A stretch of DNA of 55,952 bases from Hyphomonadaceae bacterium UBA5336 (GCA_002408125.1 DHQO01000004.1:161563-217514); one strand, 5' to 3'; counted from the stretch's first letter, positions 17,183-25,400 are shown. Made by a program: numbers and translations. The notes: generated by a model not told the origin, from the sequence alone.

Positions 17183-17971
17183 CTAGACCTTCCAGCCGAA
17201 ATGCAGCGCGGCGATACCGCCGGAGAAATTCGTCACTGAGACATTGCGGAAGCCGGCGACCTCCACTTCAGCCTGGAAGTCGGCCTGCTTCGGGAAACGG
17301 CGAATGGATTCCACCAGATACTGATAGCTCTCCCTGTCGCCCGCCACGAGCGAACCGAGGCGCGGGATCACATTGAAACTGTAAGTGTCATAGGCGGCTT
17401 GCAGGACCGGTGCGGTCATGTGCGAGAATTCCAGCACAGCCAGGCGCCCGGCGGGTTTCAGCACGCGGTGGAACTCAGAGAGCGCCTTGTCCCTGTGCGT
17501 CACATTGCGGATGCCGAAAGCGATGGTGAGGGCATCGAAGCTCCTGTCGGCAAAGGGCAGGGCCTCGGCATTGCCGCACACCCAGGCGAGCCGCTCGCCA
17601 TAGGGCGCCATCTCCTTGCGCGCCTTGCCGGCCGCCAGCATGTCCTCATTGATGTCGCACACCACCGCCGTGGCCTCCGGCGCACCCACGCGGCGCTTGC
17701 CGGCCCGGTCGGCGCGGTCGAGAAAGGCCTTGGCGAGGTCGCCCGTCCCGCCGGCGACATCGAGCAGGCGCTCGCCCGGCTGCGGGTTCACCCGTGCCAT
17801 GGTGTCATGCTTCCAGAGGCGATGGACACCCGCCGACATGAGATCGTTCATCAGGTCGTAGCGCGAGGCGACCGAGGCGAAGACGCCGTGCACGCGGCCT
17901 TCCTTCTCCCCGGCGGCAATCTCCTCGAAGCCGAAGGAGACCGTCTCTTCTTTCGCTGTGGTATCAGTCAT
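17183..17971 (-). CDS. ubiE: Ubiquinone/menaquinone C-methyltransferase UbiE
   Basis: SAM-dependent methyltransferase making the C-methyl group of ubiquinone (and menaquinone where present). The SAM motif LDVAGGTGDLAK, then FGIRNVTHRDKAL and VLEFSHMT, are characteristic. 262 residues are read from the ATG at 17971 (MTDTTAKEE); an in-frame ATG four codons upstream (17983) is also possible. It is divergent from mutM with only about 48 bases between the starts, so the promoters must overlap. Confidence 0.95.
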   Translation of the reverse strand: MTDTTAKEETVSFGFEEIAAGEKEGRVHGVFASVASRYDLMNDLMSAGVHRLWKHDTMARVNPQPGERLLDVAGGTGDLAKAFLDRADRAGKRRVGAPEATAVVCDINEDMLAAGKARKEMAPYGERLAWVCGNAEALPFADRSFDALTIAFGIRNVTHRDKALSEFHRVLKPAGRLAVLEFSHMTAPVLQAAYDTYSFNVIPRLGSLVAGDRESYQYLVESIRRFPKQADFQAEVEVAGFRNVSVTNFSGGIAALHFGWKV

Positions 17972-18019
17972 GGACCCAACCATAGTGTTTTGTGACTTAA
18001 CGCAATATATGCGCGTGTC

Positions 18020-18865
18020 ATGCCCGAATTACCCGAAGTTGAAACAGTTCGACGTGGACTTGCCCCTGCGCTAGAGGGCCGCACCATTGCACGCGCGGAG
18101 GTGCGGCGGAAGGATCTGCGCTTTCCCTTCGCACCGGGATTTGCCGAACGCGTGACCGGCGCGGAGGTGCTGCGGCTGGGGCGGAAGGCGAAATTCCTGG
18201 CAGCGGACCTCTCCACCGGCGAGACGCTGGTGATGCATCTCGGCATGTCGGGCCGGTTCACCGTGGAGGATGCCCGGCTCGGCCTGTTCCATCAGGAAAC
18301 CGGCACCCATCCCGCCCATGACCATGTCGTCTTCCACACAGATGGCGGCGGCCTCATCACCTATAACGACCCGCGCCGGTTCGGCTTCATGGAGCTGTGG
18401 CCGACCGCGGATTTCGCCGCCTATCCGCGCCTTGCCCATCTCGGGCCGGAGCCGCTGAGCAACAGCTTCCATGCCGATTATCTGCTGGCCGCGCTGAAAG
18501 GGAAGAAAACCCCGATCAAGGCCGCGCTTCTGGACCAGAAACTCATCGCCGGGCTCGGCAATATCTATGTCTGCGAGGCCCTCTTCCGCGCCGGGATCTC
18601 CCCGCGCCGCATCGCCGCCAGCATCGGCCCGGCGCGCGCGGAACGCCTCGCCGCCGAGATCAATGCCGTGATTGCCGAGGCCATCGAGGCAGGCGGCTCC
18701 TCGCTGAAGGATTTCGCCGCCGCCAATGGCGAGCTCGGCTATTTCCAGCACACGTTCCGCGTCTATGACCGCGAAGGCGCGCCCTGCCCGGCCTGTGGGG
18801 CGACGGTAAAGCGGATCGTGCAATCGGGGCGCTCCAGCTTCTATTGCGGGAACTGCCAGCGGTGA
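18020..18865 (+). CDS. mutM: Formamidopyrimidine-DNA glycosylase (Fpg)
   Basis: Bifunctional base-excision repair glycosylase/AP lyase removing 8-oxoguanine and FapyG. It has 281 residues. It begins MPELPEVETVRRGL, whose Pro2 is the nucleophile and Glu3 is catalytic. It also has the conserved loop LLDQKLIAGLGNIYV and a C-terminal zinc finger CPAC...FYCGNCQ. The ubiE/mutM divergent arrangement is common in alphaproteobacteria. Confidence 0.97.
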   Translation: MPELPEVETVRRGLAPALEGRTIARAEVRRKDLRFPFAPGFAERVTGAEVLRLGRKAKFLAADLSTGETLVMHLGMSGRFTVEDARLGLFHQETGTHPAHDHVVFHTDGGGLITYNDPRRFGFMELWPTADFAAYPRLAHLGPEPLSNSFHADYLLAALKGKKTPIKAALLDQKLIAGLGNIYVCEALFRAGISPRRIAASIGPARAERLAAEINAVIAEAIEAGGSSLKDFAAANGELGYFQHTFRVYDREGAPCPACGATVKRIVQSGRSSFYCGNCQR

Positions 18866-18899
18866 ATTCCCCTGGCGCTCTGCCGCGCCAGAGGGGAAT
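18866..18899 (+). terminator. Hairpin directly after mutM
   Basis: ATTCCCCTGGCGC pairs with GCGCCAGAGGGGAAT across a short loop, with a two-base bulge. It starts at the base after the mutM stop. No T run follows, so termination is likely but not certain. Confidence 0.55.
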
Positions 18900-18967
18900 G
18901 CGCTCGCAGGGCCAGGGCGGGCGCGTTAGGATTTCGGAAACCTTGAAAGAACTTCCGGGAGCCCACC

Positions 18968-19351
18968 ATGATCCGCACGCTGATCGCCGCCACCGCCCTT
19001 TGCCTCACTGCCGGCGCGGCCAATGCCGACGTGCTTGCCGGCGGTCCGCAGCCCAATATTATCCGCCATGGCGCCGGCACGGCCTGCCAGTCCACCATCG
19101 CCACCAGCACCGAGGGCGGCGTGCGCATGCATCGCGGCACGACCTCAGGCTGCACGGCAACGCCGGCCCAAACCGCCGCACCACGCATCGCCTACCAGCC
19201 GTCACGGGTGCAGGTGCGCGTTACCACGAATGTCGAACTGCGCGAGCGCCGCCTGGGCACCAGCCCTTATGTGCTCGGCTCCCCGCGCAGCCATGATGAC
19301 GGCTATTACGGCACAAATCCTTATGTTCTGGGCGCACCGGGCGGCTTTTAG
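18968..19351 (+). CDS. Small secreted protein with PYVLG repeats
   Basis: 127 residues. A Sec signal peptide is clear (MIRTLIAATALCLTAGAANA, cleavage after AxA). The mature part has two cysteines (C59-type TACQS and SGCTA) that may form a disulfide, and ends with two near-identical units, GTSPYVLGSP and GTNPYVLGAP. I do not recognise the family. GGGAG precedes the ATG. The location is probably periplasmic; the function is unknown. Confidence 0.75.
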   Translation: MIRTLIAATALCLTAGAANADVLAGGPQPNIIRHGAGTACQSTIATSTEGGVRMHRGTTSGCTATPAQTAAPRIAYQPSRVQVRVTTNVELRERRLGTSPYVLGSPRSHDDGYYGTNPYVLGAPGGF

Positions 19352-19430
19352 TCACCAATTGCACTTGTTTGTCTTCGAATTCGCAACGATTTCGTGGTTG
19401 AAGGACTGAACACGAAGTTTCGGAGCGGTC

Positions 19431-20672
19431 ATGACCGGCAAGTCCATCCTGCTCATCATTGGCGGCGGCATCGCGGCCTATAAATCCCTTGAGCTGATCC
19501 GCACGCTGTCAAAGCGCGGCATCGCAAGCCGCTGCATTGTCACAAAGGCCGGCGCGGAATTCGTCACGCCGCTTTCGGTCTCGGCGCTTTCCGGCGAGAA
19601 GGTTTTCACCGATCTTTTCGACCTCACCGACGAGGCCGAGATGGGCCATATCGAGCTGTCGCGCTCGGCCGATCTCGTCGTGGTCTGCCCGGCCACGGCG
19701 GACCTGATCGGCAAGGCAGCGGGCGGGCTCGCGACCGATCTTGCCACAACCGCGCTGCTCGCCACCGACAAGCCGGTGCTGATGGTCCCGGCGATGAATG
19801 TGCGCATGTGGACCCATGCCGCCGTGCAGCGCAATGTCGCCCAGCTACGCGCGGATGGCGTCACCGTGATGGAGCCCGATGAGGGCGCCATGGCCTGCGG
19901 CGAGTTCGGGCCCGGGCGCCTGCCCGAAGTGCCGGTCATCGCCGATGCGGTGGAAGCCGCGCTCACCGGCGTGCCCACCGAAAAGCCGCTCGCCGGGCGC
20001 CATGTGCTCCTCACCGCCGGGCCGACGCGCGAACCACTCGACCCGGTGCGCTATCTCTCCAACCATTCCTCCGGCAAGCAGGGCTATGCCATTGCCGGCG
20101 CGCTGGCCGCCCTCGGCGCAGACGTGACGCTGGTCTCCGGCCCGGTCGCGCTCGCCACCCCGCCGGGCGTGACGCGTGTCGATGTGGAAACCGCGCGCGA
20201 CATGTTGAAAGCGGTGGAAGCCGCCCTGCCGGCGGATGTGTTCATCTCGGTCGCCGCAGTCGCCGACTGGCGCCCGGCCACCTCCGCGGCGCGCAAGCTG
20301 AAACTGAAAACCAGCGCGAAAGACACCCCGCCGACGCTCAACCTCGCGGAAAACCCCGACATCCTCGCCACCATCTCGAAAAAGCGCAAACACCGCCCCG
20401 GCCTCGTCATCGGCTTCGCCGCCGAAACCCACGACCTGGAGGAACACGCCAAAGCCAAGCTCGCCCGCAAGGGCTGTGACTGGATCGTCGCCAACGACGT
20501 CTCCGGCGACGTCATGGGCGGCGCGGAAAATGAAATCGCCCTCGTCCGCGAGACCGGCGTCGAGACATGGCCCCGCATGGACAAGGGCGCGGTCGCGCGC
20601 CGGCTCGCGGCGGAAGTCGCCGAGGCGCTGGGGCCAGTGGGGGACGCGGAAAGCGAGAGCCGGGCGGGGTGA
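19431..20672 (+). CDS. coaBC: Bifunctional phosphopantothenoylcysteine decarboxylase / phosphopantothenate-cysteine ligase
   Basis: Two steps of coenzyme A synthesis in one 413-residue protein. The N-terminal flavin-dependent decarboxylase (CoaC) shows GGGIAAYKSLELIRTL, PAMNVRMW and the cysteine lid ACGEFGPGR. The C-terminal ligase (CoaB) shows TAGPTREPLDPVRYLSNHSSG and KRKHRPGLVIGFAAET. It is monocistronic here as far as can be seen. Confidence 0.96.
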   Translation: MTGKSILLIIGGGIAAYKSLELIRTLSKRGIASRCIVTKAGAEFVTPLSVSALSGEKVFTDLFDLTDEAEMGHIELSRSADLVVVCPATADLIGKAAGGLATDLATTALLATDKPVLMVPAMNVRMWTHAAVQRNVAQLRADGVTVMEPDEGAMACGEFGPGRLPEVPVIADAVEAALTGVPTEKPLAGRHVLLTAGPTREPLDPVRYLSNHSSGKQGYAIAGALAALGADVTLVSGPVALATPPGVTRVDVETARDMLKAVEAALPADVFISVAAVADWRPATSAARKLKLKTSAKDTPPTLNLAENPDILATISKKRKHRPGLVIGFAAETHDLEEHAKAKLARKGCDWIVANDVSGDVMGGAENEIALVRETGVETWPRMDKGAVARRLAAEVAEALGPVGDAESESRAG

Positions 20673-20735
20673 GCGGAGCGATAGCTGCCATCCATCCGCG
20701 AAAACATCCTTGGTATCGGTTACGCCTTAACCCAC

Positions 20736-21065
20736 CTACTTTTTCGTTTCTCGCTTTACAAATGCGACGAACCCAAAATGTGTGCGTCTGCTTACAATAT
20801 CGCTTCCTTTTTGGTTCCGCATCCAAGTGTCGAGTTCTTGATACGTATTAAATGATGCCTTGCGCACATAGCCTGCGCGATTCATCTTTTTCGACCAATC
20901 ATCGAATTCTTCCTGCTCAATTGCTTTTTGCAATTTGTCAGGATCAGGTTCTCCGAACCAGCGTGCTTTCTCGATTGGTGAGGCGCGTACATATTCTCGA
21001 TTATAGGCGTCGATGATCTTGTCCGTGTCAGCGTCGGCACCGAAAACGTCTTCGAAATCACCCAC
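20736..21065 (-). CDS. Hypothetical AT-rich protein
   Basis: 109 residues from a GTG at 21065, with GAGGT seven bases upstream. The sequence is charged and soluble (MGDFEDVFGADADTDKIID...), with no signal peptide or membrane segment. I recognise no family. Base composition is much more AT-rich than coaBC, and it lies next to a palindromic repeat and a broken toxin gene, so it is probably recently acquired. The ribosome-binding site and amino-acid composition support a real gene; confidence is moderate. Confidence 0.55.
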   Translation of the reverse strand: MGDFEDVFGADADTDKIIDAYNREYVRASPIEKARWFGEPDPDKLQKAIEQEEFDDWSKKMNRAGYVRKASFNTYQELDTWMRNQKGSDIVSRRTHFGFVAFVKRETKK

Positions 21066-21140
21066 AATGCAACCTCACCAATATCGGCTGGCACTATACA
21101 CACCTAGTTTTGCCGCAAGCAAACACACGTCGCTTCGCCC

Positions 21141-21226
21141 GTAGGGTGCATGGAGGCCATAAGGCCGATATGCACCATCCCGCAGATGCTACATCGGTGC
21201 ATATCGCTTCGCTCCATGCACCCTAC
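21141..21226. repeat. Palindromic dispersed repeat, family A, copy 1
   Basis: 86-bp imperfect palindrome. The outer arms GTAGGGTGCATGGAG and CTCCATGCACCCTAC are perfect complements, and the inner arms GATATGCACC and GGTGCATATC also pair. It is nearly the same as 23286-23369, and half of it recurs at 31990-32020. It abuts the end of the parE remnant and supplies that reading frame's final stop. Confidence 0.9.
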
Positions 21227-21516
21227 AGCCGCCGCACTATATCCTGGTGCTTCACAACCGCCATGATTTCCACGGCATCCTACTGAACGCGATAATAGAT
21301 GGCGTGGACGCCGCACACGCTGCGGCGATAGCCTTCCCGGATCTCATCGACCTCGCGGAACAGCATGGGATTTTCACACAGCACATCGAAATGCGCGAGC
21401 AGACCGTCATAATAGCGGTCGGCCTGGGCCTCGCCCCAGCGCAGGAATCCGTCGCGATAGAGTTCGCGCAAATCCTCCCGCGCCGGAAGGCTGATCTTCA
21501 GGCTATAGCGCGCCAT
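21223..21516 (-). pseudogene. parE: ParE-family toxin with in-frame amber codon
   Basis: RelE/ParE-type toxin, probably targeting gyrase if intact. The frame opens at 21516 (MARYSLKISLPAREDLRELY), has WGEAQADRYYDGLLAHF and FREVDEIREGYRRS, typical of the family, and reaches YYRVQ before a TAG at 21280-21282 (codon 79). The same frame then continues DAVEIMAVVKHQDIVRRL, exactly what the ParE C-terminus should look like, to a second TAG at 21223-21225 that lies inside a palindromic repeat. So one nonsense codon separates it from a 96-residue toxin. The start overlaps parD by 14 bases. A truncated but active toxin is the alternative. Confidence 0.8.
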
Positions 21517-21760
21517 CGCCCTTGAGCTGGGCTTTCAGTTCCGCGCGGATGTCCTCTGGCGTCTGTTCAGTGAAACCGCGCGTTTCGGCCTCCATGAGCC
21601 GCGCCCGCAAGGCCTCCAGTTCGGCCATGCGCAACTGTTTCTCGCGCAGCGCCTCGCGGATTACTTCGCTGTCATTGCCATAATGACCCGACGCGATCTG
21701 GCCCTGAATCCAGGCCGCCTGCTGGTCCGTCACCGTGATGCTCTTCTTGACCATTGGCAT
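21503..21760 (-). CDS. parD: ParD-family antitoxin
   Basis: Ribbon-helix-helix antitoxin of 85 residues, from MPMVKKSITVTDQQAAWI. The N-terminal part is the RHH DNA-binding fold (KSITVTDQQ, then SGHYGNDSEVIREALR, the usual ParD signature); the C-terminal acidic helix (TRGFTEQTPEDIRAELKAQ) should wrap the toxin. AAGGA lies upstream of the ATG at 21760; an ATG two codons later is possible. The pair parD-parE would be autoregulated, but the partner appears interrupted, so this antitoxin may be an orphan remnant. Confidence 0.88.
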   Translation of the reverse strand: MPMVKKSITVTDQQAAWIQGQIASGHYGNDSEVIREALREKQLRMAELEALRARLMEAETRGFTEQTPEDIRAELKAQLKGDGAL

Positions 21761-21825
21761 GGGAGATTTTTCCTTGGATAATCTATCCTCTTCCATCCTA
21801 CTATACCTTACCGTGAGTGTGATGC

Positions 21826-23205
21826 CTACCCCTCCCTACTCCGCGAAAGCGTCCGAACCCGCCCTTCGAGATATTCGATCATAGGCGTGGCGATGTCCTT
21901 GCCTGTGGCGGTCTCGATGCCCTCAAGGCCGGGGGAGGAGTTGACCTCCAGCACGCGGGGGCCGTTTTCGCTGCGCAGGATATCGACGCCGGCCACGGCG
22001 AGGCCAAGCTCGCGTGCGGCGCGGCGGGCGACATCGCGCTCTTCCCGCGTCAGTTTCGCCGCCACCGCCGTGCCGCCGCGATGGAGGTTTGAGCGGAATT
22101 CGCCGGCCGCGGCCTGGCGCTTCATCGCGCCGACCACTTTCCCGCCGATCACGAAACAGCGCGTATCGGCGCCCGCCGCCTCGGCAATGAATTCCTGCAC
22201 CAGGAAGTTCGCATCCAGCCCCCGGAAGGCGTCGACCAGGCTTTCGGCGGCTTTCTTCGTCTCGGCCAGCACGACCCCGCGCCCTTGCGTGGATTCCAGC
22301 AGCTTCACCACCACCGGGACACTGCCGGCCAGCGCCACCAGGTCCTTGGTATCCTTGGGAGAATTGGCAAAGGCGGTGGTCGGCATGCCGATCTTGGCGG
22401 CGGCGAGAATCTGGTGGGCGAGCAGCTTGTCGCGCGAGGCCGAAATCGCCCAGGGCGAGTTCAGGCAATAGGCCCCGGTATTGGCGAACTGGCGCAAAAC
22501 GGCGGTGCCATAGGCCGTCACGGAAGCCCCGATGCGCGGGATCACGGCATCATAATGGGGCAGCACCTCGCCGTCATAATGGACCTCGCTGGAGGTGGAA
22601 TCGATGCGCATATAGCAGCGTGAGGTGTTGATCATCTCGACCACATGGCCGCGCGCCACGGCGGCCTCGGCAATGCGCTGGCTTGAATAGTTTCCGGGCT
22701 CGCGGGTGAGCAAGGCGATGCGCAGGGGGCGTTTGACCGGGCGTCGTTTCGGCATGCCCTTGTAGAGATCGAAGCTGCGGCGCGGCTGGGCGAAGGACTG
22801 GTTGGGGTCGACCACCATGTCGCCCTCGATCGCGGTACGCCCGAGCAGCATGCGATAGGACATGGTCTCGCGATTGGTGAGGGTGACCTCCACCGGCCAG
22901 CGCCGCTCGCCCATCTCGATTTCCGCGGCGATGACATAGCGCAGCTCGGTCTCGCCATTGGAGCTCGTCACATTGCGCCGGTCGACCACCGGGGCCGAGC
23001 AGGTGACCTCCAGGCTCGGGTCATCGGGATTGGGGTGGATCAGGAAACGGACCTGGGGGGCGTCGGCCGGGCCGAAAGGTTCGATCGCGGCGGCATGCAG
23101 CGCAGAGGTGCGCGCGCCGGTATCCACCTTGGCCTTGATCGCCGGCAGGCCAAGCCCCGGCAGGGCCAGCCATTCCTCCCAGCCCAGCTTGAAAGTCTCG
23201 CTCAT
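21826..23205 (-). CDS. RimB-like retropepsin domain fused to RimK-type ATP-grasp ligase
   Basis: 459 residues with two domains. Residues 1-150 are the RimK/LysX-associated ATP-dependent zinc protease (RimB-like, retropepsin fold) domain: AKVDTGARTSALHA with the catalytic Asp, then MLLGRTAI. From about 165 it is a RimK-type ATP-grasp ligase: ALLTREPGNYSSQRI, SPWAISASRDKLLAHQ, VKLLESTQGRGVVLAET, EVNSSPGLEGIE. RimK adds glutamates to the C-terminus of ribosomal protein S6 in E. coli and pseudomonads; in Pseudomonas RimB is a separate subunit. The ATG at 23205 follows GGAG. The substrate is not shown by sequence; LysX-like or other peptide ligation is possible. Confidence 0.88.
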   Translation of the reverse strand: MSETFKLGWEEWLALPGLGLPAIKAKVDTGARTSALHAAAIEPFGPADAPQVRFLIHPNPDDPSLEVTCSAPVVDRRNVTSSNGETELRYVIAAEIEMGERRWPVEVTLTNRETMSYRMLLGRTAIEGDMVVDPNQSFAQPRRSFDLYKGMPKRRPVKRPLRIALLTREPGNYSSQRIAEAAVARGHVVEMINTSRCYMRIDSTSSEVHYDGEVLPHYDAVIPRIGASVTAYGTAVLRQFANTGAYCLNSPWAISASRDKLLAHQILAAAKIGMPTTAFANSPKDTKDLVALAGSVPVVVKLLESTQGRGVVLAETKKAAESLVDAFRGLDANFLVQEFIAEAAGADTRCFVIGGKVVGAMKRQAAAGEFRSNLHRGGTAVAAKLTREERDVARRAARELGLAVAGVDILRSENGPRVLEVNSSPGLEGIETATGKDIATPMIEYLEGRVRTLSRSREG

Positions 23206-23285
23206 GGGGGGCTCCGCGCGGGCTGCTTCGCGCCCCGTCTCGCGCATGTGGCGGGGTGGTGCAAGCGGGGATGTTCAGCTCCCCC

Positions 23286-23369
23286 GTAGGGTGCATGGAG
23301 GCCACAAGGCCGATATGCACCATCGCGCGCCCTGCACCGGTGCATATCGCTTCGCTCCATGCACCCTAC
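23286..23369. repeat. Palindromic dispersed repeat, family A, copy 2
   Basis: 84-bp imperfect palindrome with the same arms as copy 1 (GTAGGGTGCATGGAG ... CTCCATGCACCCTAC) and the same internal GATATGCACC/GGTGCATATC pair. The centres of the copies differ. It lies between divergent genes. Confidence 0.9.
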
Positions 23370-23418
23370 GCGGTTGGCCCTATCCGACCCAATTCCCGGC
23401 CATGCGAAGCTTTCCCGC

Positions 23419-24012
23419 ATGGATGCGAGAACGCACTCTGCCCTTGAGCTTGGCTGGCGGCTGGTCTCGGCCACGCTGGCGCGGCTTTGCGTGCTGGCGG
23501 GGCGGGGCTGGCTGCCGGGGGCGGTCTGGGCGCGGGCGTTTGGTGAGCTGCGGCGGGCGGAAGGGGCGGCGCGGCGGATGCTGGTGGTGCTGGCGGGCGG
23601 TGTGTCGGTGGAGCCGGGAGCGCGCCGGGTCAACAGGGCCAGATCTACGAATACCGCGTCAAACGCACCAAAAACTCCCGGATTCGCGCTGTTCGATCCC
23701 TTGCCGGAGCTGAGTTTTCCCGCACCCTGCGAGGCGGCACCGGACTGGGCCACCGAGCCCATCGCCCATTCCACGCAAGGCCTTGCTGCCCGGCTCGCCG
23801 CGCTCTCGGCGCTCGCAGACGACCCCGCCCCGGCGGTGCGGCGCATGGCGCTCTGGCTGGCGCGGGCCGGACGCGGGCGGACAAGCCCGCTGCGTCCCGG
23901 CGCGCCGCCGGGCACGGGCGGCTCCGATCGGCTGGAACGCGAAGCAGATGTCGCCTGGCAGTGCGACGGGGCCGCGCGGGAGATGCTGAACGGGGCGGGG
24001 CAGTCGCCTTGA
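23419..24012 (+). CDS. Hypothetical protein
   Basis: 197 residues from MDARTHSALELGWRL. The N-terminal part is basic and helical, with a hydrophobic stretch (LARLCVLAGRGWLPGAVW); the middle is proline-rich, and the C-terminal part is alanine/arginine-rich (LAARLAALSALADDPAPAVRRMALWLARAG). No known domain was recognised. The opposite strand is also open over most of this region, but the plus-strand frame has the better start and amino-acid composition. It lies in the accessory stretch between a palindromic repeat and strong hairpins. Confidence 0.5.
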   Translation: MDARTHSALELGWRLVSATLARLCVLAGRGWLPGAVWARAFGELRRAEGAARRMLVVLAGGVSVEPGARRVNRARSTNTASNAPKTPGFALFDPLPELSFPAPCEAAPDWATEPIAHSTQGLAARLAALSALADDPAPAVRRMALWLARAGRGRTSPLRPGAPPGTGGSDRLEREADVAWQCDGAAREMLNGAGQSP

Positions 24013-24025
24013 ACTCCACAGAACC

Positions 24026-24050
24026 GACTCCCCGTGGCTCGACCACGGGG
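24026..24050. terminator. Hairpin between convergent genes
   Basis: CCCCGTGG (24030-24037) and CCACGGGG (24043-24050) form a perfect 8-bp stem with the loop CTCGA. A second hairpin, CCCCG...CGGGG, lies near 24093-24116. Both fall between the convergent hypothetical gene and the cupin gene. They may terminate transcription or belong to an intergenic repeat family; there is no T run. Confidence 0.45.
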
Positions 24051-24135
24051 TCCAGCTCGTGACGGACGTTCCCGGCACGATCTTTCGGTGATGGGCCCCG
24101 TGATCAAGTCGCGGGGGGCTTTGGCTAAGCCGCTT

Positions 24136-24579
24136 TCAGACCTCCGGCCGCCAGTCCCCTGGGGCCATCTCAAACCCGGCAAACTCAAACCCCGGCGCCA
24201 CCGTGCACGAGACCAGCGTCCATGCGCCGAGCGTTTCCGCTGTCTGCCAGTGATGGGCCGGCACCACCGCATGCAGGGCCTGCCCGGCACGCAGGTCCGG
24301 GCCGAGCTGGACCGGCCTTGCGCCCTGGCCATCGGGCGGCGACAGGGTGAGCGCCAGCGGGCCGCCGGCATGCCAGAACCAGGCCTCGTCGGCATCCACC
24401 CGGTGCCAGGCGGAGACCTCGTCGGCCTGGAGCAGATAATAGATCGCCGTCATTGCCGCGCGCATGCCTTCCGGCGCGGCAGAGCGGAAGGTCTCGACAT
24501 AGTGCCCGCCCTCGGGATGGGGCCGCATGCCGAGCAGGCGGATTACTTCATTCGCGCCGAGATCGCCGGAAATCGCCAT
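24136..24579 (-). CDS. Cupin-fold protein, DUF985 family
   Basis: 147 residues of the cupin_5 (DUF985) type: VIRLLGMRPHPEGGHYVETFR is the family signature, with YYLLQADEVSAWHRVDADEAWFWH and HAVVPAHHWQTAETLG forming the metal-binding cupin core. The biochemical function of the family is uncertain. The start codon overlaps the gloB stop by one base (TGATG), so it is the second gene of a gloB operon. Confidence 0.88.
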   Translation of the reverse strand: MAISGDLGANEVIRLLGMRPHPEGGHYVETFRSAAPEGMRAAMTAIYYLLQADEVSAWHRVDADEAWFWHAGGPLALTLSPPDGQGARPVQLGPDLRAGQALHAVVPAHHWQTAETLGAWTLVSCTVAPGFEFAGFEMAPGDWRPEV

Positions 24580-25340
24580 CAAAAGCGGTCTTTTCGCCCG
24601 CGGATCTCGGCAAAGGTCGCCACCGCGTCGCCGGCATGGCCCATGGCGGCCTGCAGTTCCGGCACATCCGCGCGCAGGAAGGGGTTGGTGGCAAGCTCGC
24701 GCGCCAGCGGCATGGGGACGGTGCGTTCGCCCTTCGCGCGCCGGGCATTCACCTCGGCGACATAGTCGGCCAGGGCAGCATTCTCCGTCTCGATGGTCTT
24801 GGCAAAGCGGGCATTGGCCTCAGTATATTCATGCGCGCAGTAGAGCAGGGTGTCGGCCGGCAGGGCCTTCACCCGCTTCATGCTCTCCCACATCATCGCC
24901 ATTGTGCCCTCGAACACCCGCCCGCAGCCGAGCGCAAAGACCGCGTCGCCGACAAAGGCGGTTTTCTCGGTGGGGATGTGATAGGCGATATGGCCAAGCG
25001 TGTGGCCGGGCACGTCGATCACATGGGCGGTCAGATCGCCGAGCGAGACCGTGTCGCCGCCGCCGACCTCACGGTCGAGACCGGGGATCTTCTCCGCCTC
25101 GCCTTTCGGGCCGATGATGGCCGCGCCGGTCGCCGCCTTGATCTTCAGGTTGCCCCCGGCATGGTCGGGATGCCAGTGGGTGTTCCAGATCTGTGTGATG
25201 GTCCAGCCCTGCGCCTCGGCTTCGGCGAGATATTTGTCGGCATCGGGGGTGTCGATCGCTGCGGTCTCGCCGCTGGCCGGGTCGTGGGCGAGATAGCCGT
25301 AATTGTCACTGAGACAGGGAAATTGGTGAATCTTCAGCAT
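24579..25340 (-). CDS. gloB: Hydroxyacylglutathione hydrolase (glyoxalase II)
   Basis: Binuclear-metal enzyme of the metallo-beta-lactamase fold that hydrolyses S-lactoylglutathione in methylglyoxal detoxification. It has 253 residues. Metal ligands sit in NTHWHPDHAGG, VIDVPGHTLGHIAYH, FVGDAVFALGCGR and the C-terminal CAHEYTEANARFA. It is followed by the cupin gene with a one-base overlap and is divergent from a methyltransferase gene, a common alphaproteobacterial layout. Confidence 0.95.
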   Translation of the reverse strand: MLKIHQFPCLSDNYGYLAHDPASGETAAIDTPDADKYLAEAEAQGWTITQIWNTHWHPDHAGGNLKIKAATGAAIIGPKGEAEKIPGLDREVGGGDTVSLGDLTAHVIDVPGHTLGHIAYHIPTEKTAFVGDAVFALGCGRVFEGTMAMMWESMKRVKALPADTLLYCAHEYTEANARFAKTIETENAALADYVAEVNARRAKGERTVPMPLARELATNPFLRADVPELQAAMGHAGDAVATFAEIRGRKDRF

Positions 25341-25400
25341 AATATCCCTCCATATAGGACTGTGACCGCCATATCTAAGCCAGGAACATAAGGCAGGGCC

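Noticed and set aside
21104..21316. Short frames translating as GCMERSDMHRC and similar
   Set aside because: They are translations of the family A palindromic repeat and not proteins. The same applies to frames at 23021-23323 and 31921-32136.
23202..24395. Minus-strand open frame covering the hypothetical gene at 23419-24012
   Set aside because: It runs through a palindromic repeat and into the cupin gene in another frame, with low-complexity Arg/Pro/Ser content and no proper start.
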